Assembly: GCA_964020975.1 (NCBI GenBank) | Contig: OZ026630.1 | Location: 61,590,470-61,654,469 of the forward strand | DNA length: 64,000 bases | Source: Hermodice carunculata | Lineage: Eukaryota; Annelida; Polychaeta; Eunicida; Amphinomidae | Direction of reading: 5' to 3' | Shown here: positions 36,390 to 48,720 of the stretch, one piece after another | Layout: the number at the start of each line of letters is the position of its first letter | Numbering within the stretch: position 1 is the first letter of the stretch | The notes under the pieces: generated by a model | Told to the model about the DNA's origin: nothing | Seen by the model: the letters and a program-made list of their open reading frames with translations, nothing else | Database searches by the model: none | Translations under genes and position numbers: made by a program

Positions 36390-38012
36390 TAGACCTATTT
36401 CAAATCTGGGACTTCTGCTGTCGCACCTCAGGTGCTACTCGACACTCAGGGAGCGCCAATTATTTGTGTGTGTTCAGATCTAGTCAACCATAAAGCGAAA
36501 TAGTATATGCGGGCAGCGAGAAATCGAAGTGTGCGCGGTAATTGCGACGTTTCCTGATATTCAAGTCGCACCTGCAAAACATTCACAGCGAAAGTGCTAC
36601 TTCAATGACAGCAAACAGTCGCCAAAGTGTTGCGGCTGCTCAGTGGCCGACAGTGTAAATACAACAAATCCGACGGAAAAGAAGGCTATAATTAGTGAAA
36701 AATTAACTGCGACCTGATGACACATCGCTATCATGTGCTGAGCGCTTTTCACGAACGTCCATACAAAATTGAAGATTCAGTGAAAAGTTTTTCGACTTTT
36801 AAAACTGCAACTTGTGCTGTCGTTTATCAGGTGCTAGTCGATACTCTGTCACACTCTTAAAATGACAGTGGTCAATAAGCGTTATACCTCGGCCACTCAA
36901 GTTCGAACTTTGGGTAACTGGTATAAGTGTAGGCAATTATTATCATTATAGGCTGTCATTCAATACATTGATCGTGGACAACCCATGTATATGTATTTAT
37001 GTCGTTCATGGGATTGATTTTGATGATAAAGTAAAGTTCTTTCGACTAAAAGTGATTCCATATATTTTAAAGTGTGACTTACGCTGTCACTCCTCAGACA
37101 GCACACGAGATTGTCACGCAGTGAATGACAGCAGTGTACTGAGCTTTCCACTCCATCCATTACAGGTGGGAGTTTGGGTCACACCGACTGGTGTGAGACT
37201 ACCACTACCACTTTCATTCAGTGCTTGGGTTGTCGATGATCAATATACAAATTGTGGACTACTATTTGACACAACACTAAATAACGAAGTACTGGAGCAA
37301 CCGTTTTGACAGAAACAGTGGCAATTGACAATAAAAAAATATGAAATGAAGTTACAAAGATTTAGTAACACAAGGTGCACATGCACATAGCATCAATAGT
37401 GGGCGTTTATCTCTCCTTCCCTGAACAATGTCTGTTGCTCATACTAGATCTGCATCTACAGTGTACAGTTATAATGTTCGGTTTGGAGTTTAAACATCTT
37501 ACAAAATTTTCAAAGTGACTCCAGTTATCATGGAGGTGGGATTACTTTGCATTATTATTATTATTTTTTTAAGTCATCCACTCTTTCCTTTTTCCCTTAA
37601 ATATATTTCTCATAAAAAGACAATGATAACTGCCGACATCATGAAGTTGAGCTCATTCAGAATGAGCTCGACTGATTCCGCTTTTCGTGTACCCTGCTTC
37701 TCGGCCTTGATTACTCATCTGCGTCCATTACAACAAAGAAACCCACTCGCGCGGTCGTGTTTGTGCACTGAAACACATTTGGACACTGCTTGATTTACAA
37801 CATTGTTACACCTGATTCAGCGAGAAAAACATTTTTTCAGTTTGCTTATGGTGATTTCAGAAGGACAGTCACGTAGACTAAACCCATATAATTATAAGAA
37901 TCACGAGACAAGAGTTATAATAGCTACTCCCCTCATCAACATAAAAGTTAGCATGCAAAGTCGTTCTGTCGATCGAACAAACAGCAGAAGTCCCAGATTT
38001 GAAATAGGTCTA
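36390..38012. mobile_element. Non-autonomous DNA transposon with perfect 30-bp inverted ends
   Basis: 36392-36421 (starting GACCTATTTCAAATCTGG) is the exact reverse complement of 37981-38010. Each end is bordered by TA (36390-36391 and 38011-38012), as expected for a TA target-site duplication of the Tc1/mariner type. The 1.6-kb interior has no transposase. A TGCTGTCG...TCAGGTGCTA word at the inner edge of the left end recurs near 36820, with a weaker version near 37080. The superfamily is inferred from the TA duplication alone. Confidence 0.7.
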
Positions 38013-39225
38013 TTAAATGTAAGATAGCATGAAATCTGTACAAATTTGTAAGGTTAATATTGCATATGACCTTCTTAGTATAGCATCGTCTCATATAAGC
38101 TCGATTAATTTGGGTGCGGTCATTGCACGGCTAAATTAGTATATCGCTATTTCCTGAGACTAAGATACTTAGTCTTAGCTGTTCGAAACAGGTTATTAAT
38201 CCAGGGAGCACGAAGACATATGATAACAAAGAAATAGTGGATGTCAGTCGTTTTATCAAGCATAAAAATTGATTTTATTATCCTCCTGACCTGGAAAAAT
38301 AAAAATCACAATAATGTTGTCATGGGCTCTCTTTACAACAATTCTTTTTAAATGCAAGTATGGGATCGTCTCAATTAATTTGGGCGCAGTCTTTGGTATC
38401 AGTACTATGACCGTCAGTCGGTGTCTTGAACCAAGCATGGCGTGTCGTTTAATCTATAAGGCAGGCATGCAGGAAAGTGATGAAATTTGGAAAATGTTTT
38501 ACCGTGAAGTTGCAAATATAATTAAAGACCTTATATACAGATTTCATTCAGTCAACTAGAAATGGAAAAAGGGCCTTCAAAATCAACAGTCATGGGGTGC
38601 CCATAACTGTATATTCAGTACCATAATCAATTCAAGAAGAAAGTAAACATTGAAATAGCCAAGAATGGACCGGATATAGCGTGATAATTATAGGAATAAT
38701 GAAATCGTCAATAATGGTTTTCAAGAGAAAACGTAAGTTAGATAGTAATAAATGGTGACGTGCCCGTAATGATGATATTAAACCTTTTCAATGCTAAGTT
38801 GGAGACTCAATTAAAGACCTTTTCTATTTCCTTTGCATGGTTTGGATGTATTGTGCAAAGTTCTCTTGAAATATGGAATCCTGGTACTTGAATGAAAGGT
38901 CTTTTCACAACGAATTAACATTTGGAATAGTTATGATAATTCAGATGTAGCCTTCATACGTTTTATCATGAACAACACTGGAAGAGCTTGTAATGATATG
39001 ATATGCCAGTTATGGCGACAACTAACTTTCACTTTGATTTCCATTGTGTCTGTTTTCATCTACTTGCTCAATGGTGATGGCATAATCTTGCAGCAACATG
39101 GTGTGCAGTGCAACTATTCATAGCAGATGAATCTGTCCTTTCTTTTCATTAAAGTATTTTTTCACGCCATGTAAATGATGTCGCAATATGTTCATCATCC
39201 TTTTTAATTTGTCTCATAAAAAGGG

Positions 39226-39228
<3 letters not shown>
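38013..39228. other. Non-coding stretch
   Basis: The phrase TTAATTTGGGYGCRGTC appears at about 38107 and 38378, a small dispersed repeat. The frame 38314-38559 (plus) contains the second copy and has no known domain. Confidence 0.4.

Positions 39229-39281
<53 letters not shown>
39229..39281. repeat. (TA)n microsatellite
   Basis: About 26 TA dinucleotides. Confidence 0.95.
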
Positions 39282-39283
<2 letters not shown>

Positions 39284-40544
39284 TGTTTCTCAATTAAATA
39301 AAGTTGTGTCAAATTCATTACTTTTTGTGTCTCTTTATATACGTTGATCAACATATGTTGCACCACCATTTTTGAGAAACGGCCCGCCGTCCGCCCGATA
39401 GTTAGAAAAAATCCTGGTGAGAAAGGAAGCATACAAAAAAGTCCTGAGAGCTTGTGGTCCGGCATGAAAGTGTTATTTAGACAAAGTGGCCACAGAGATT
39501 TGGGCATTCGACCCCCGAAAGCACTGGGAGTTTCTCAAAGTACGTTAGGAGACGTTGTTACCCTAGGACAAGTCCGGACACTCTCTGACCAAGTGTCTGT
39601 GTTCTTGTCATACATACATATCACTCCTGCTAGTTTCATGTACAATGATTAACCTACACAATCAGGATGATGTTAAAACTCAATTCAATGCTAAACGTAT
39701 TAGGTCCCTGCTCTCTTTTGAAGGACTGGCCGTTTGTCATACTCTGTGTTTTACACGGAATCTGTCAGCTAAAACAATACTTTCATAAAATTCTTCAATT
39801 TGAAAGTTCACATATACTGAAGGAAGTTGTGAAATAAAACGAAAATTCCATATTGCCATAATTTGGATCAAATTTTAATTTTAAACACGGGTATTTCGGA
39901 TATTCACACAATGCCTTTTTGCATTATTGTATTTGGAAAAAAATACATAGGCTTTACTGAAAACAGCCCTTTTGTTTTTCCCATCAGCTTGTTCTCTCAC
40001 AGTGTTGCTATGGGTGGGCAGTCACGCAGCTATTTCACCATAAAAAACTGGAGCACTTAGGGACATCCTCTTAGAAGAAGAGACGAGAAGACAATTTTTC
40101 AAACATAAAGACACAAAATAAAAGCGTCTATTTAATGTATTTTTTTTGGGGGGGGGGGAGAGTACTTTCCATCAAATAACGCATTATCAATCGTGGCCCA
40201 GCATCATAGATGGACAAATATCAACTAATAGCATGTCGCAAGGGTTGTTAAATCTCCGAATTAACTTGACAACTCGTTGCACCTTGAATTTCACGCGCTC
40301 TCACTCACAATGAGGCAATGGAAGGTCCTAACCAACAGGCTCATCTATATTATAGGAAAGTTACATCCCTTCTGATGCCCTCATGCAGAATATTTAAAGA
40401 AAAGTTCAAAATAAGAGACAGACGTCAGATGCAGACAACATTCACACTTCCCCTCGCTTTCGACTCGTTTAGGCGGAGAAATGTAAAAGACAGGTAGGAC
40501 AAAACGACGTGCAGGAATCATATCAAGGATTGTTTTATTCGGCA
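39282..40544. other. Non-coding stretch, nothing recognised
   Basis: Contains a T8G11 tract at 40140-40158 and chance-length frames, the longest 39344-39652 (plus). Confidence 0.45.
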
Positions 40545-41081
40545 CATCCATACCAGACACCAAAGCGAACAATTCGCCCTAATGGTATGCAGTATCTCCC
40601 AGACGATACTTTCCACGCGTGATGCGTGGATGAGTGCTGCCACATTGTGCGTAGCAATGCACGAAAGCATGTTTTCTCAACTGCCTACTGTCAATTGTCA
40701 GGGAAGTCTTTTAAAGACGTTATTTGTGTTGCCGATAGGGCAAAGAGGATCTGTTTGTGTAGGGAGTTAGAAGATTATCAAGTCACTATGAGGGGCAATA
40801 GACCTTGACTTCATGCAGATGCACAGAGAAAATTTATTATAGCTAGTAGAGACTTTTTTCTTTATGTGTAGGAAACTCTCTCTGCCATGCATGCTGTTTT
40901 TAATGATTGGAATAGATCTGGCAAGATTGCCAGGTTAATTAATTCGGACACAACTTTACCATCTACTTTTAAAGGCTTATCATATCTGAAAAAGCCGATT
41001 TTATCTCAAATTAAAGAAAAAAAAACAAATAAAAGAACTCACGGGTTATTGGAACGATGGATGTGCAAGTGTATTTGTTGA
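40545..41081 (+). pseudogene. Possible eroded reading frame, unrecognised
   Basis: One frame runs about 178 codons with three stops before it ends. Stretches such as DECCHIVRSNARKHVFSTAYCQLSGKS and DVICVADRAKRICLCRE, and FNDWNRSGKIARLINSD later, look coding-like and Cys-rich. No family is recognised. It may be a decayed gene or element, or chance. Confidence 0.2.
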
Positions 41082-41797
41082 CTTGTATTCTGGGACAAGA
41101 CTTAAGTCATTGCAATGACCTGTGAAAAGTGGTCCCTTACGACAAACAAAATTGAGCAGAATGCACTGTTTGGGAGAACCGGGACTTGTGGTCGGTGAAA
41201 GATGGGCCCCTAGCAAGATGGGTGTGTAAGGCAGGTTTGGCTGTGGTTAGCATTCATATTTAGTTCCACTAAGTCTTATAAAATATCAGTTGCAGGCCAA
41301 AATCGTTCCTTCTCATAATTTATCCATTGACTGATTTTCCAGTCCATTAGAAAGGAATAAAAATGTTATTTGACATTTTTGTACACGAACATGATCCTTC
41401 ACTGAGAACTTCTTTATGTCGCCAGTGGTATCAGTACTGTGGTAATTAGTTCTTAACGTGAAATAACGCAATGCAGCGTCTTAAACAGATCTGACTTATT
41501 GAAGACATTTTGTTTATCTGTGGGAACTTGCACGAAAGATACGTGCCGAGTGTCTTCAGAAGAATCAATTCCAAGTGTACGTTTTCTAGTCTCATCAAAC
41601 ATTTAATAGTCGGGATTCTAATGGATAGGTGGCAAATCTTTTTTTTTTTTATCTGGGAGGCTGGTTGCTCACATTGCAAGTATCTATAATCTTCGGGCCA
41701 TGGATTCTTATTTCACATGAACCATGTCTGGCAAATTAATATAAAACCCTGGGACTATTATACATTTAGTTCCATGTTACCACCATACACAAGCATA
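41082..41797. other. Non-coding stretch, nothing recognised
   Basis: No repeat or supported frame seen. Confidence 0.45.
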
Positions 41798-41798
41798 C

Positions 41799-41886
<88 letters not shown>

Positions 41887-41890
41887 TGTG
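41798..41890. repeat. (CA)n(TA)n microsatellite
   Basis: CA dinucleotides followed by about 30 TA units and a TG-rich edge. Confidence 0.95.
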
Positions 41891-42173
41891 TGTGCGTGTG
41901 TATGCGTGCAAGGCAAGACTTTTGCACACTTTATACGCAGAGCACGCGCTTATATGTGACATCCACATACAGCTTTGAGTGACAAGCCAATTGCGTTGAA
42001 ATTGTTTCTCAAAACTTCCTTATGTTGGAAAAATGAAGGGAGCTGCTTTATATACCCATGCTGAGAACTCTTACCTGTATTCCGGAGTTTTCTAATTTAT
42101 CACACATACTTCTTTGTGATCTTTCTAGACCACATCAGAACACTCCTTTTGCTTACATCTGTGCCTGTATGTA
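41891..42173. other. Sequence before the Gypsy remnant
   Basis: Could include part of a left LTR, since the phrase before the gag leader ends in TAACA, but no second LTR copy was found to prove it. Confidence 0.3.
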
Positions 42174-43888
42174 GTTCTAGAATATTTTGAAGGAGGGAAT
42201 TGTAACAAATTGTGGGGGCTTGTCTGGGGTGAAATCTAGGTGGAATTTGCCAGAAAGAAAGAGAATCTGTTTGGCAGATGGTGTGCCTCCACGAAAATAA
42301 GAAATTATTTTTATAAATTAAGGGAACTTATTTTGGTAGAAGACTTTAAAGCTTGCATTGCAAAAGAATATACTGTTTTTATTAAAGTGATATAATTGTT
42401 GTCATTCTTTGTTGAGTTCCGCTACGATCTAGAATATTCTGAAGGTGGGAATCATAACAAATTGTGGGGGCTTGCCCGGGATAAAACCTAGGTGGAATTT
42501 GCAAGTAAAAAGGAGAAACTGTTTGACAGATGGTGTGCCTCTAAGAAAATAGAGAATGATTTTTACAAATTAAGGGAACTTATTTTGGTAGAAGACTTTA
42601 AAGGTTACATTGCAAAAGAAATTAAGACCTACCTGAATGAACACAAGGCAGATAAATTACATGAAGTAGCAGTTTTGGCTGGTGATTATGAGTTGAGACA
42701 TAAAAGCTTCTTTGGAAGTCCCAAACAGGGTCAGTTCAGATTTAAAATTGGAAAGAAAGCAGAGAGAATGGGGACCCTCTCTGCCCTTTAAAAATCAGAC
42801 GAACAAAAGCCCAATAATTTTCCTACATGTGATAAACCTGCTAATCAGAAACAGGGCGGAAATTCTTTAGTGGAACCACATGCAATTATTGCCATAAAAG
42901 GGGTCATGTCAAAACTGAGCGTTTTCTTCTCCACAGAAGGACCAATAATACTGGGAAACCAGTCAGTTTAGCTAGCATTAAGAGGGGCCCACCTCAAAAT
43001 ATGGCTGATGGACATTCTGATAATCTCCATGCTAACTTCGAAAACCCACATGTTGCCATAGCTGAGTCCATATTGGATAGCTATGAGAGTTTCAAGTCAG
43101 AGGGGCTGGTGTCACAGGAAGAAAATGCTGTTGACCAACGGGCAGTTGTGATATTAAGAGACACTGGCAATGTCCAGTCTTCTTGTAGGATGTACTTCCT
43201 TTGTTGCATGAAACTTATCAAAAAGGCAGTTTATTACTTAAGGGTGTTGAGAGAAATTACATAAAGGTCCTGCTTCGAAAAGTTTACCTGAAGTCTGATT
43301 TCAAAATTGGACCAGTGATTGTCGCCATTGTGTGATGGCTCCCAATAGGAGGTGTGACCTTCTTTCTATGGAAAGATATAGCAGAGGATAATGTGAAAGG
43401 TAAACTAGTACCATATTTAACTGATGAGCTATTCAGGAGAGAGCACACAGAGCAGGAATTTCCGGGCAATTTTCCCACCTGTGTTGTGACAAGATAAATG
43501 GCTCTTGAAGCTTTTAAACAAGAAGAAGCCAGTGACAAGGATGATGAGTGGGCTGGCAGAGACATTCTTTGTTGGTAACCTGGAACACCAAGTAAGCCAT
43601 CAAGGTAACTTGAGTCCAGAGATAAACCATGATGGTAACCTCTCCAACCAGGTAAACCAAAATATCATCTGAGTCAAATGCCTCATTTACATCAAGATAG
43701 GCTGATTAGGGAGCAAACACTGGCCCTGAGTTTAGAAAATCAGGAAGAGGCATAAAAAGACCTGGTCTGTTATAATGTTAATTCAGGAGTGTTGATGAGG
43801 AAATGGAGACTTCCAGGTGTATCCACTGATGAAGAAAGGAGAATCGTTCATCAAATAGTGGTTCCTCCATCATATAGAGCTCCTGTGG
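42174..43888 (+). mobile_element. Ty3/Gypsy LTR retrotransposon fossil (leader, gag, protease part)
   Basis: Parts visible in order: a leader with TTGTGGGGGCTTG of primer-binding-site type, a gag capsid C-terminal-like segment (LRELILVEDFKGYI; VAVLAGDYELRHKS), a zinc knuckle (CNYCHKRGHVKTE), a protease region (VVILRDTGNVQSS) and a short piece resembling the region between RNase H and integrase (LMRKWRLPGV; IVVPPSYRAP). The leader and first gag codons are present twice, about 240 bp apart. Most of pol and the right LTR are missing. It is broken in many places and looks old. Confidence 0.8.
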
Positions 43889-46800
43889 TGGTGGCGCCAA
43901 GTGCCTTCTTGGGTAACTATGACTTCTGTGCTGGCTTCCACTCCTGCTCTTCCTCTCCAGACAGAACAGCTGGTGATTGTGCTGACATGCACCTTTGAGC
44001 CAGGTACCCTGCCTCTCTTCCTGGAGAGGCAAGTGGAACTCAAGCTTTGCCATGAGCAGCCACTGGAGACAGAGACTTAGTCCTTACCAACTCCTGCTGG
44101 CACCCCTTATGTGTCTGAGCAGACCATCCCGGATGAGCAGCTGGCTGTATTCATTTTGAGTCAGCTATTACTTGGCTGCAGGCTCAGGAGTTATTGCAAC
44201 TCCAGCTGGTTCCCTCCAGCCATTAGACCTCCATGTTGGCAGCAGCTTAGGCCCCTGCACCAAGGCTCTCAAAGACTCAGGAGTTCTTGTAGCTCCAGCA
44301 GGTTCCCTCTAGCCAGCAGACTTCCTAGTTGGTAGCAGTTGTGTCTCCCATGCCAAGTACCCCAGAAGTCCTGCTCGTTTGCTCCACTTTGGAGGAGCAG
44401 ATGCAGGCTACTGTAAAAAGCAGTGGCCACATCACCTTTGGAAAATTGGCTGTTTGACAAGGCCTTTGGTCTTTGTGCCCCTTTTTTCACATGTGGTGAG
44501 TCTTTGGACATTGACACCGAGGAAGAGGAAGAGCTCCTGCTCTTAGATTTGTCTGTCAGTGGCTCCAGGTCCCCAGCTTCCAGCCGACCCTCATGCTGAT
44601 GTCACTCTGAGTGGCCAATTTCTGTGATTTCTGTGGTGCAAAAGAAATTTGTTGTTGCCCCATGGATACCACCCAGTTTTGCCTCAGGGATTTGACCATG
44701 TCAAAGCCCTTATTCAAAGTCAGGTGGGTGACAAAGGCATGGTTACCCCAATTAAAGAGAAGTGAGGGGCCATCACAATGTCCTGCCACAGGTTTTCCTG
44801 GATAGACACACGTCATTCTTATACCACACCCACTTCCCCTCTGACCTGTGCCCCCACCCCACCCACCCATCCTGCTGTAGCAAGGTCCCATAAGGGCTGG
44901 AAATGACCTGAGAGGGGCACAACTCTTACTTGCTGGATCGCCCAATCAGAGGACTGCCCTCACCACCACTACAAACATCTCACACACTTGGTCTGCATTT
45001 GTCCTTCCACCTTTTGTGCTTATTGGGAGTCTACTACAGATGATCTATTCATCTTGACAACCCTGAGACATGGCTACTCGATGCCTTCTGGTGAAGGCCT
45101 CTGTTATGCCACAAGCCCAGGTGGTTCACACCAACCATGCAGGAACCCAATGTTTTGGCATTGCTAGGGGAGGGGGGGGGCAGAGAAGCTACAGAGCAAA
45201 AACACTATAGAGTAGTTAGGAGATCTTGGCTAGCCTGGGTTCTACAACCTACTCTTACTCATCCCCCAGCAGTACAGAGGCTGGCATCTGGTCATAGACC
45301 TGTCAATGCTGAATACATACTTGAGGATTCCTTCTCTCACGGTAAAGATTCCACAGGCAGTGGCAGTGGCCCTTGGGCCCTAGGAATGGACAACATCCTT
45401 GGATCTACAGGATGTGTTCTTCCATATGCCAATTGTGGAGATTTCAAGGAAGGATCTGCAGTTCGTATTTTTGGGTCATGTCTACCAGTTCATGGCACTT
45501 CCATTTGGCTTTGCCATGGCACCTCTGGTGTTCACCCAGTTTGTGCATGCAGTCTCCATGCACCTTCACTAGAATAATGTATGTATTCATGTGTTCCTGG
45601 CTGGCTGGCTGAGCTTGGTGCTATGGTGCCTAAATTTGATTGTCACATACAGACTGTTCTGGAACTTTGCCCATGCTTTAACCTGATTGTGAATCTCACC
45701 AAGTTCCGTTTAATGCCAGAGTAGATGTTTGTATTTTTGAGCATCCAGTCTGACATGGTCACCTACATCTGTCATACTTCAGAAGACAGGTGGGAGAGAC
45801 TTTAGTTGATGCTCAAGGCATTCCTGACTGGTGAGGTTTGCTTGACCCTGCAGTGCAAAGCTTTGTTAGGCTACCTGTCTCAATGGACTCTCCAGGTCCC
45901 ACTGGTTTGCTTCCACCATTTTCCTTTACAGCATGCTCTGTGGGACAGATGGTCATAGGGTGAGGACTACCAGGCCTCCCCAATCAGTCCTCCCAGCAGA
46001 CTGACAGCCCATCATCTGGTAGATCCTTTTCAAGAACATCATGCTAGAACAGACAGTGGTACTCTTTCAGGTGCAACTCATCATACGCATGGACTCCTCT
46101 TGATCCCCGTGGGGAGCCCATGTGGAGGCCAGGACAGTATCTGGCATTTGTACCATGCAGTCTGCATCCCATCACATAAACTGGTTGGAACTGGAGGTGG
46201 CCTAGTGCTCCGCCACTACCAGGACCTAGTGGAGCACAAACAGGTTCTTGCTATGTGCAACAACAGGACTGCAATCACCTACCTCAACTGGCAAGGCAGG
46301 TCGTGCTTGCAAAGGCTGATGGAGTAAGGCGATGCATCATACCATACTGCTTGGAACACAACGTTCATATGCATGCAAGGCATGTCCCAGGATTACAAAA
46401 TGTCTGTGTCGGTCCACTCTTGGAAGAGGTCAGCCAGTTGGGATGGAGTGATTGCTCCACCCCTGGGTCATTCGGGGCATGTGGGCCAGCTGGGTTACCA
46501 AATATGTGGACCTGTTTGTGAGAAGCGCAAATACAATACTTTTGGTTTATGTGTCCCCTGCCCTGATCCCAAGGCCCTAGTAGTGGATGCTCTAGCCATG
46601 GACTGGAGAAATCTTCGGGCTTATGCCTTTCCACCTCCTGAGAGTCCTGCTGAAAATTTGGTCACATTACTGCAACTTGATCTTGGTCACCACCCTGGCA
46701 ATTGAGAACAGATTGGTCCCTGGAACTTCTCCAATTAAGCGTTGAGCCACCACTATGTTTACCAGCATGGCCAGAAAACTTGTGGTGCAACTGCAGATGA

Positions 46801-48720
46801 TTTTGTTCCATAAAAAGCCTTAAGTGCTCAACCTCCATGCTTAGCAGTGGTGGCACCACACATCTGCAATAGCGGTTTCTTAAAATCGGTTGCAGATAGA
46901 ATTGCCAGAAGGGGACTTCGATCTTCTTTTCTAATGGTTTATTCGGCTTGTTGGAAAGTGTTTTCAGATTGGTGTGCCACTCAGAAAACACATGCATGAT
47001 AACCATGCATGACTCTCATTGCTGACTTTCTGCTGTGCCAATGAGAGGTTCTCAGCAAGAGCTCAAGAACTATGGAAGCATTTCGTCTTGCCACCTCCTC
47101 AACCCTGGTGAATGTTCCGGACATTCACATTTGAAGCAATCTTTGTCCTACGATGGAGATACTTCACATTGGTCTTAGTCATGTTGAAGAGGTAGCCCTT
47201 GGAGTGCCTATAGGACCCCAACTTTGGGGCCCTCAAGTACTGGATGAGGAAAACTTGTTTTCTGTTAATACTCACTTCAGAAGTGAAATCCACGCTGTAG
47301 GACATGGCCAAATCCAATGGTCACCTGACCACTCCCAGGTGACCCTGAGGCCTCACTTGGGCTTCCTTTTAAAGGACAAAGTGGCTCAACTTCCATCTAT
47401 GTACTTTGAGGTTTCACACTTTGTGCTATGGTAAGGGCTCTTCCCATAGAGGAAAGAGCCCTGTGCACAGTGAGAGTGCTGCTTTGGCATCTCTCACACA
47501 TGGACAGGGCCATTGGTCATAGGTCTGACCTCTTTTTTTGTCCTGGGTAGCCCTCAGAAGTAGTAGGTCTACTGAAACACAATGTCATCATGGATCAAGC
47601 AGACCATCCTGAAGGCCTACGAGAAGGCTTTGGATAGGCCTTTGGCCTTAAAGCGGGTTTTGGCTAGAGCTGACAAGGTATGAGCCTTTAATGCCTCCTG
47701 GTGTGCTCTCATGAATGTTGTTGTTGTTGTTGATATCCTCTAGGCTTGCCACTGCTGATCGTCTACCACTTTCACCAAGCACTACTTGTGCAATGTGATA
47801 GTGCTTGAGGAGGGCATGTATGCTTTAGTCGGAGTAGCAGGCTCCTTTCCATAGCTTCCTTATACTTTTCCTTACACCTTCCTTGTCCCCTCAGCCATCA
47901 CTGTGTTCCAACTAATGTCACCCTTGGGGTTCTGATCTGGATGCAGTCTTTAGGTCAGCACACCAAGAGTAGGCCTTGAACTTCTTTCTGACTCATATTG
48001 TGTGGATGTCCCTAGTGTCCCAAACCCAGAGGTGGTAGAGCATTTTTTCTGACACTGCCTCAAGGAACATACAACTGGTCCACCAGTGCCCACCATGTTT
48101 TCCATGGCACACAGATCTAAAGGCCCAAAAGAATGGAAAAAGGCAACATCTACCCATGTGGTGGACAGCAGTTAGGTTGGTGGGTGATTTGGGGGGTGGG
48201 GCAGTGCTGTCAAATGCTTTGGGCAGGATTCTGCTGTTAGCAGTCTGAAGTCCAAATACCTTTGAGGTTTTCTCTACAGACGTTGCTTCCTCACTTGGAC
48301 CAATGGTTACCCCCCCCCCCCCCCCCCGTGCTGTTGGGCCAAGTAGTGCTTGGTCAGTATGTTTGTAGCATTATACCTTCCTCCAATGCGTTTCTATATC
48401 GGCAATGGTGGTCGAAAGGTAATGTACGTAAAATGTTTTGTAATTTCGATATTTGTGAGTATAATTAACTCTCTACCACCAGAGAATCCCACCCGACCAC
48501 CTCACTTCCTTCATGCAGGTGATGTCACCTGACCAATCATTGAGGAGGAAGGAAGAACACGGGAGCATACACACGGGATCCACAGGAACTGAGAGATGGC
48601 ATCACCGGGACTGTCAGGTTTTTGGAAGAAATCGAATGAGAAACCAACTCAAGTGTGTCGGGCGATATGGCCAGAGACTGGGATCTTGGCAATGGTGGTC
48701 GAGAGGTTTTAAAGTATACT
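43889..48720 (+). mobile_element. DIRS-like tyrosine-recombinase retrotransposon fossil
   Basis: Family parts lie in DIRS order: a Pro/Ser-rich gag-like region (about 43.9-45.1 kb), reverse transcriptase (about 45.2-45.9 kb, with PFGFAMAPLVFTQFVH-like sequence), RNase H (about 46.1-46.5 kb, with AITYLNWQG and ARHVPGLQN), and a tyrosine recombinase region (about 46.6-47.9 kb, including SSTTFTKHYL near its end). DIRS elements use the recombinase instead of an integrase. The block is clearly GC-richer than its surroundings. A GGCAATGGTGGTCG phrase at 48401 and 48688 may mark terminal repeats. It is broken in many places. The left edge against the Gypsy remnant is approximate. Confidence 0.75.
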
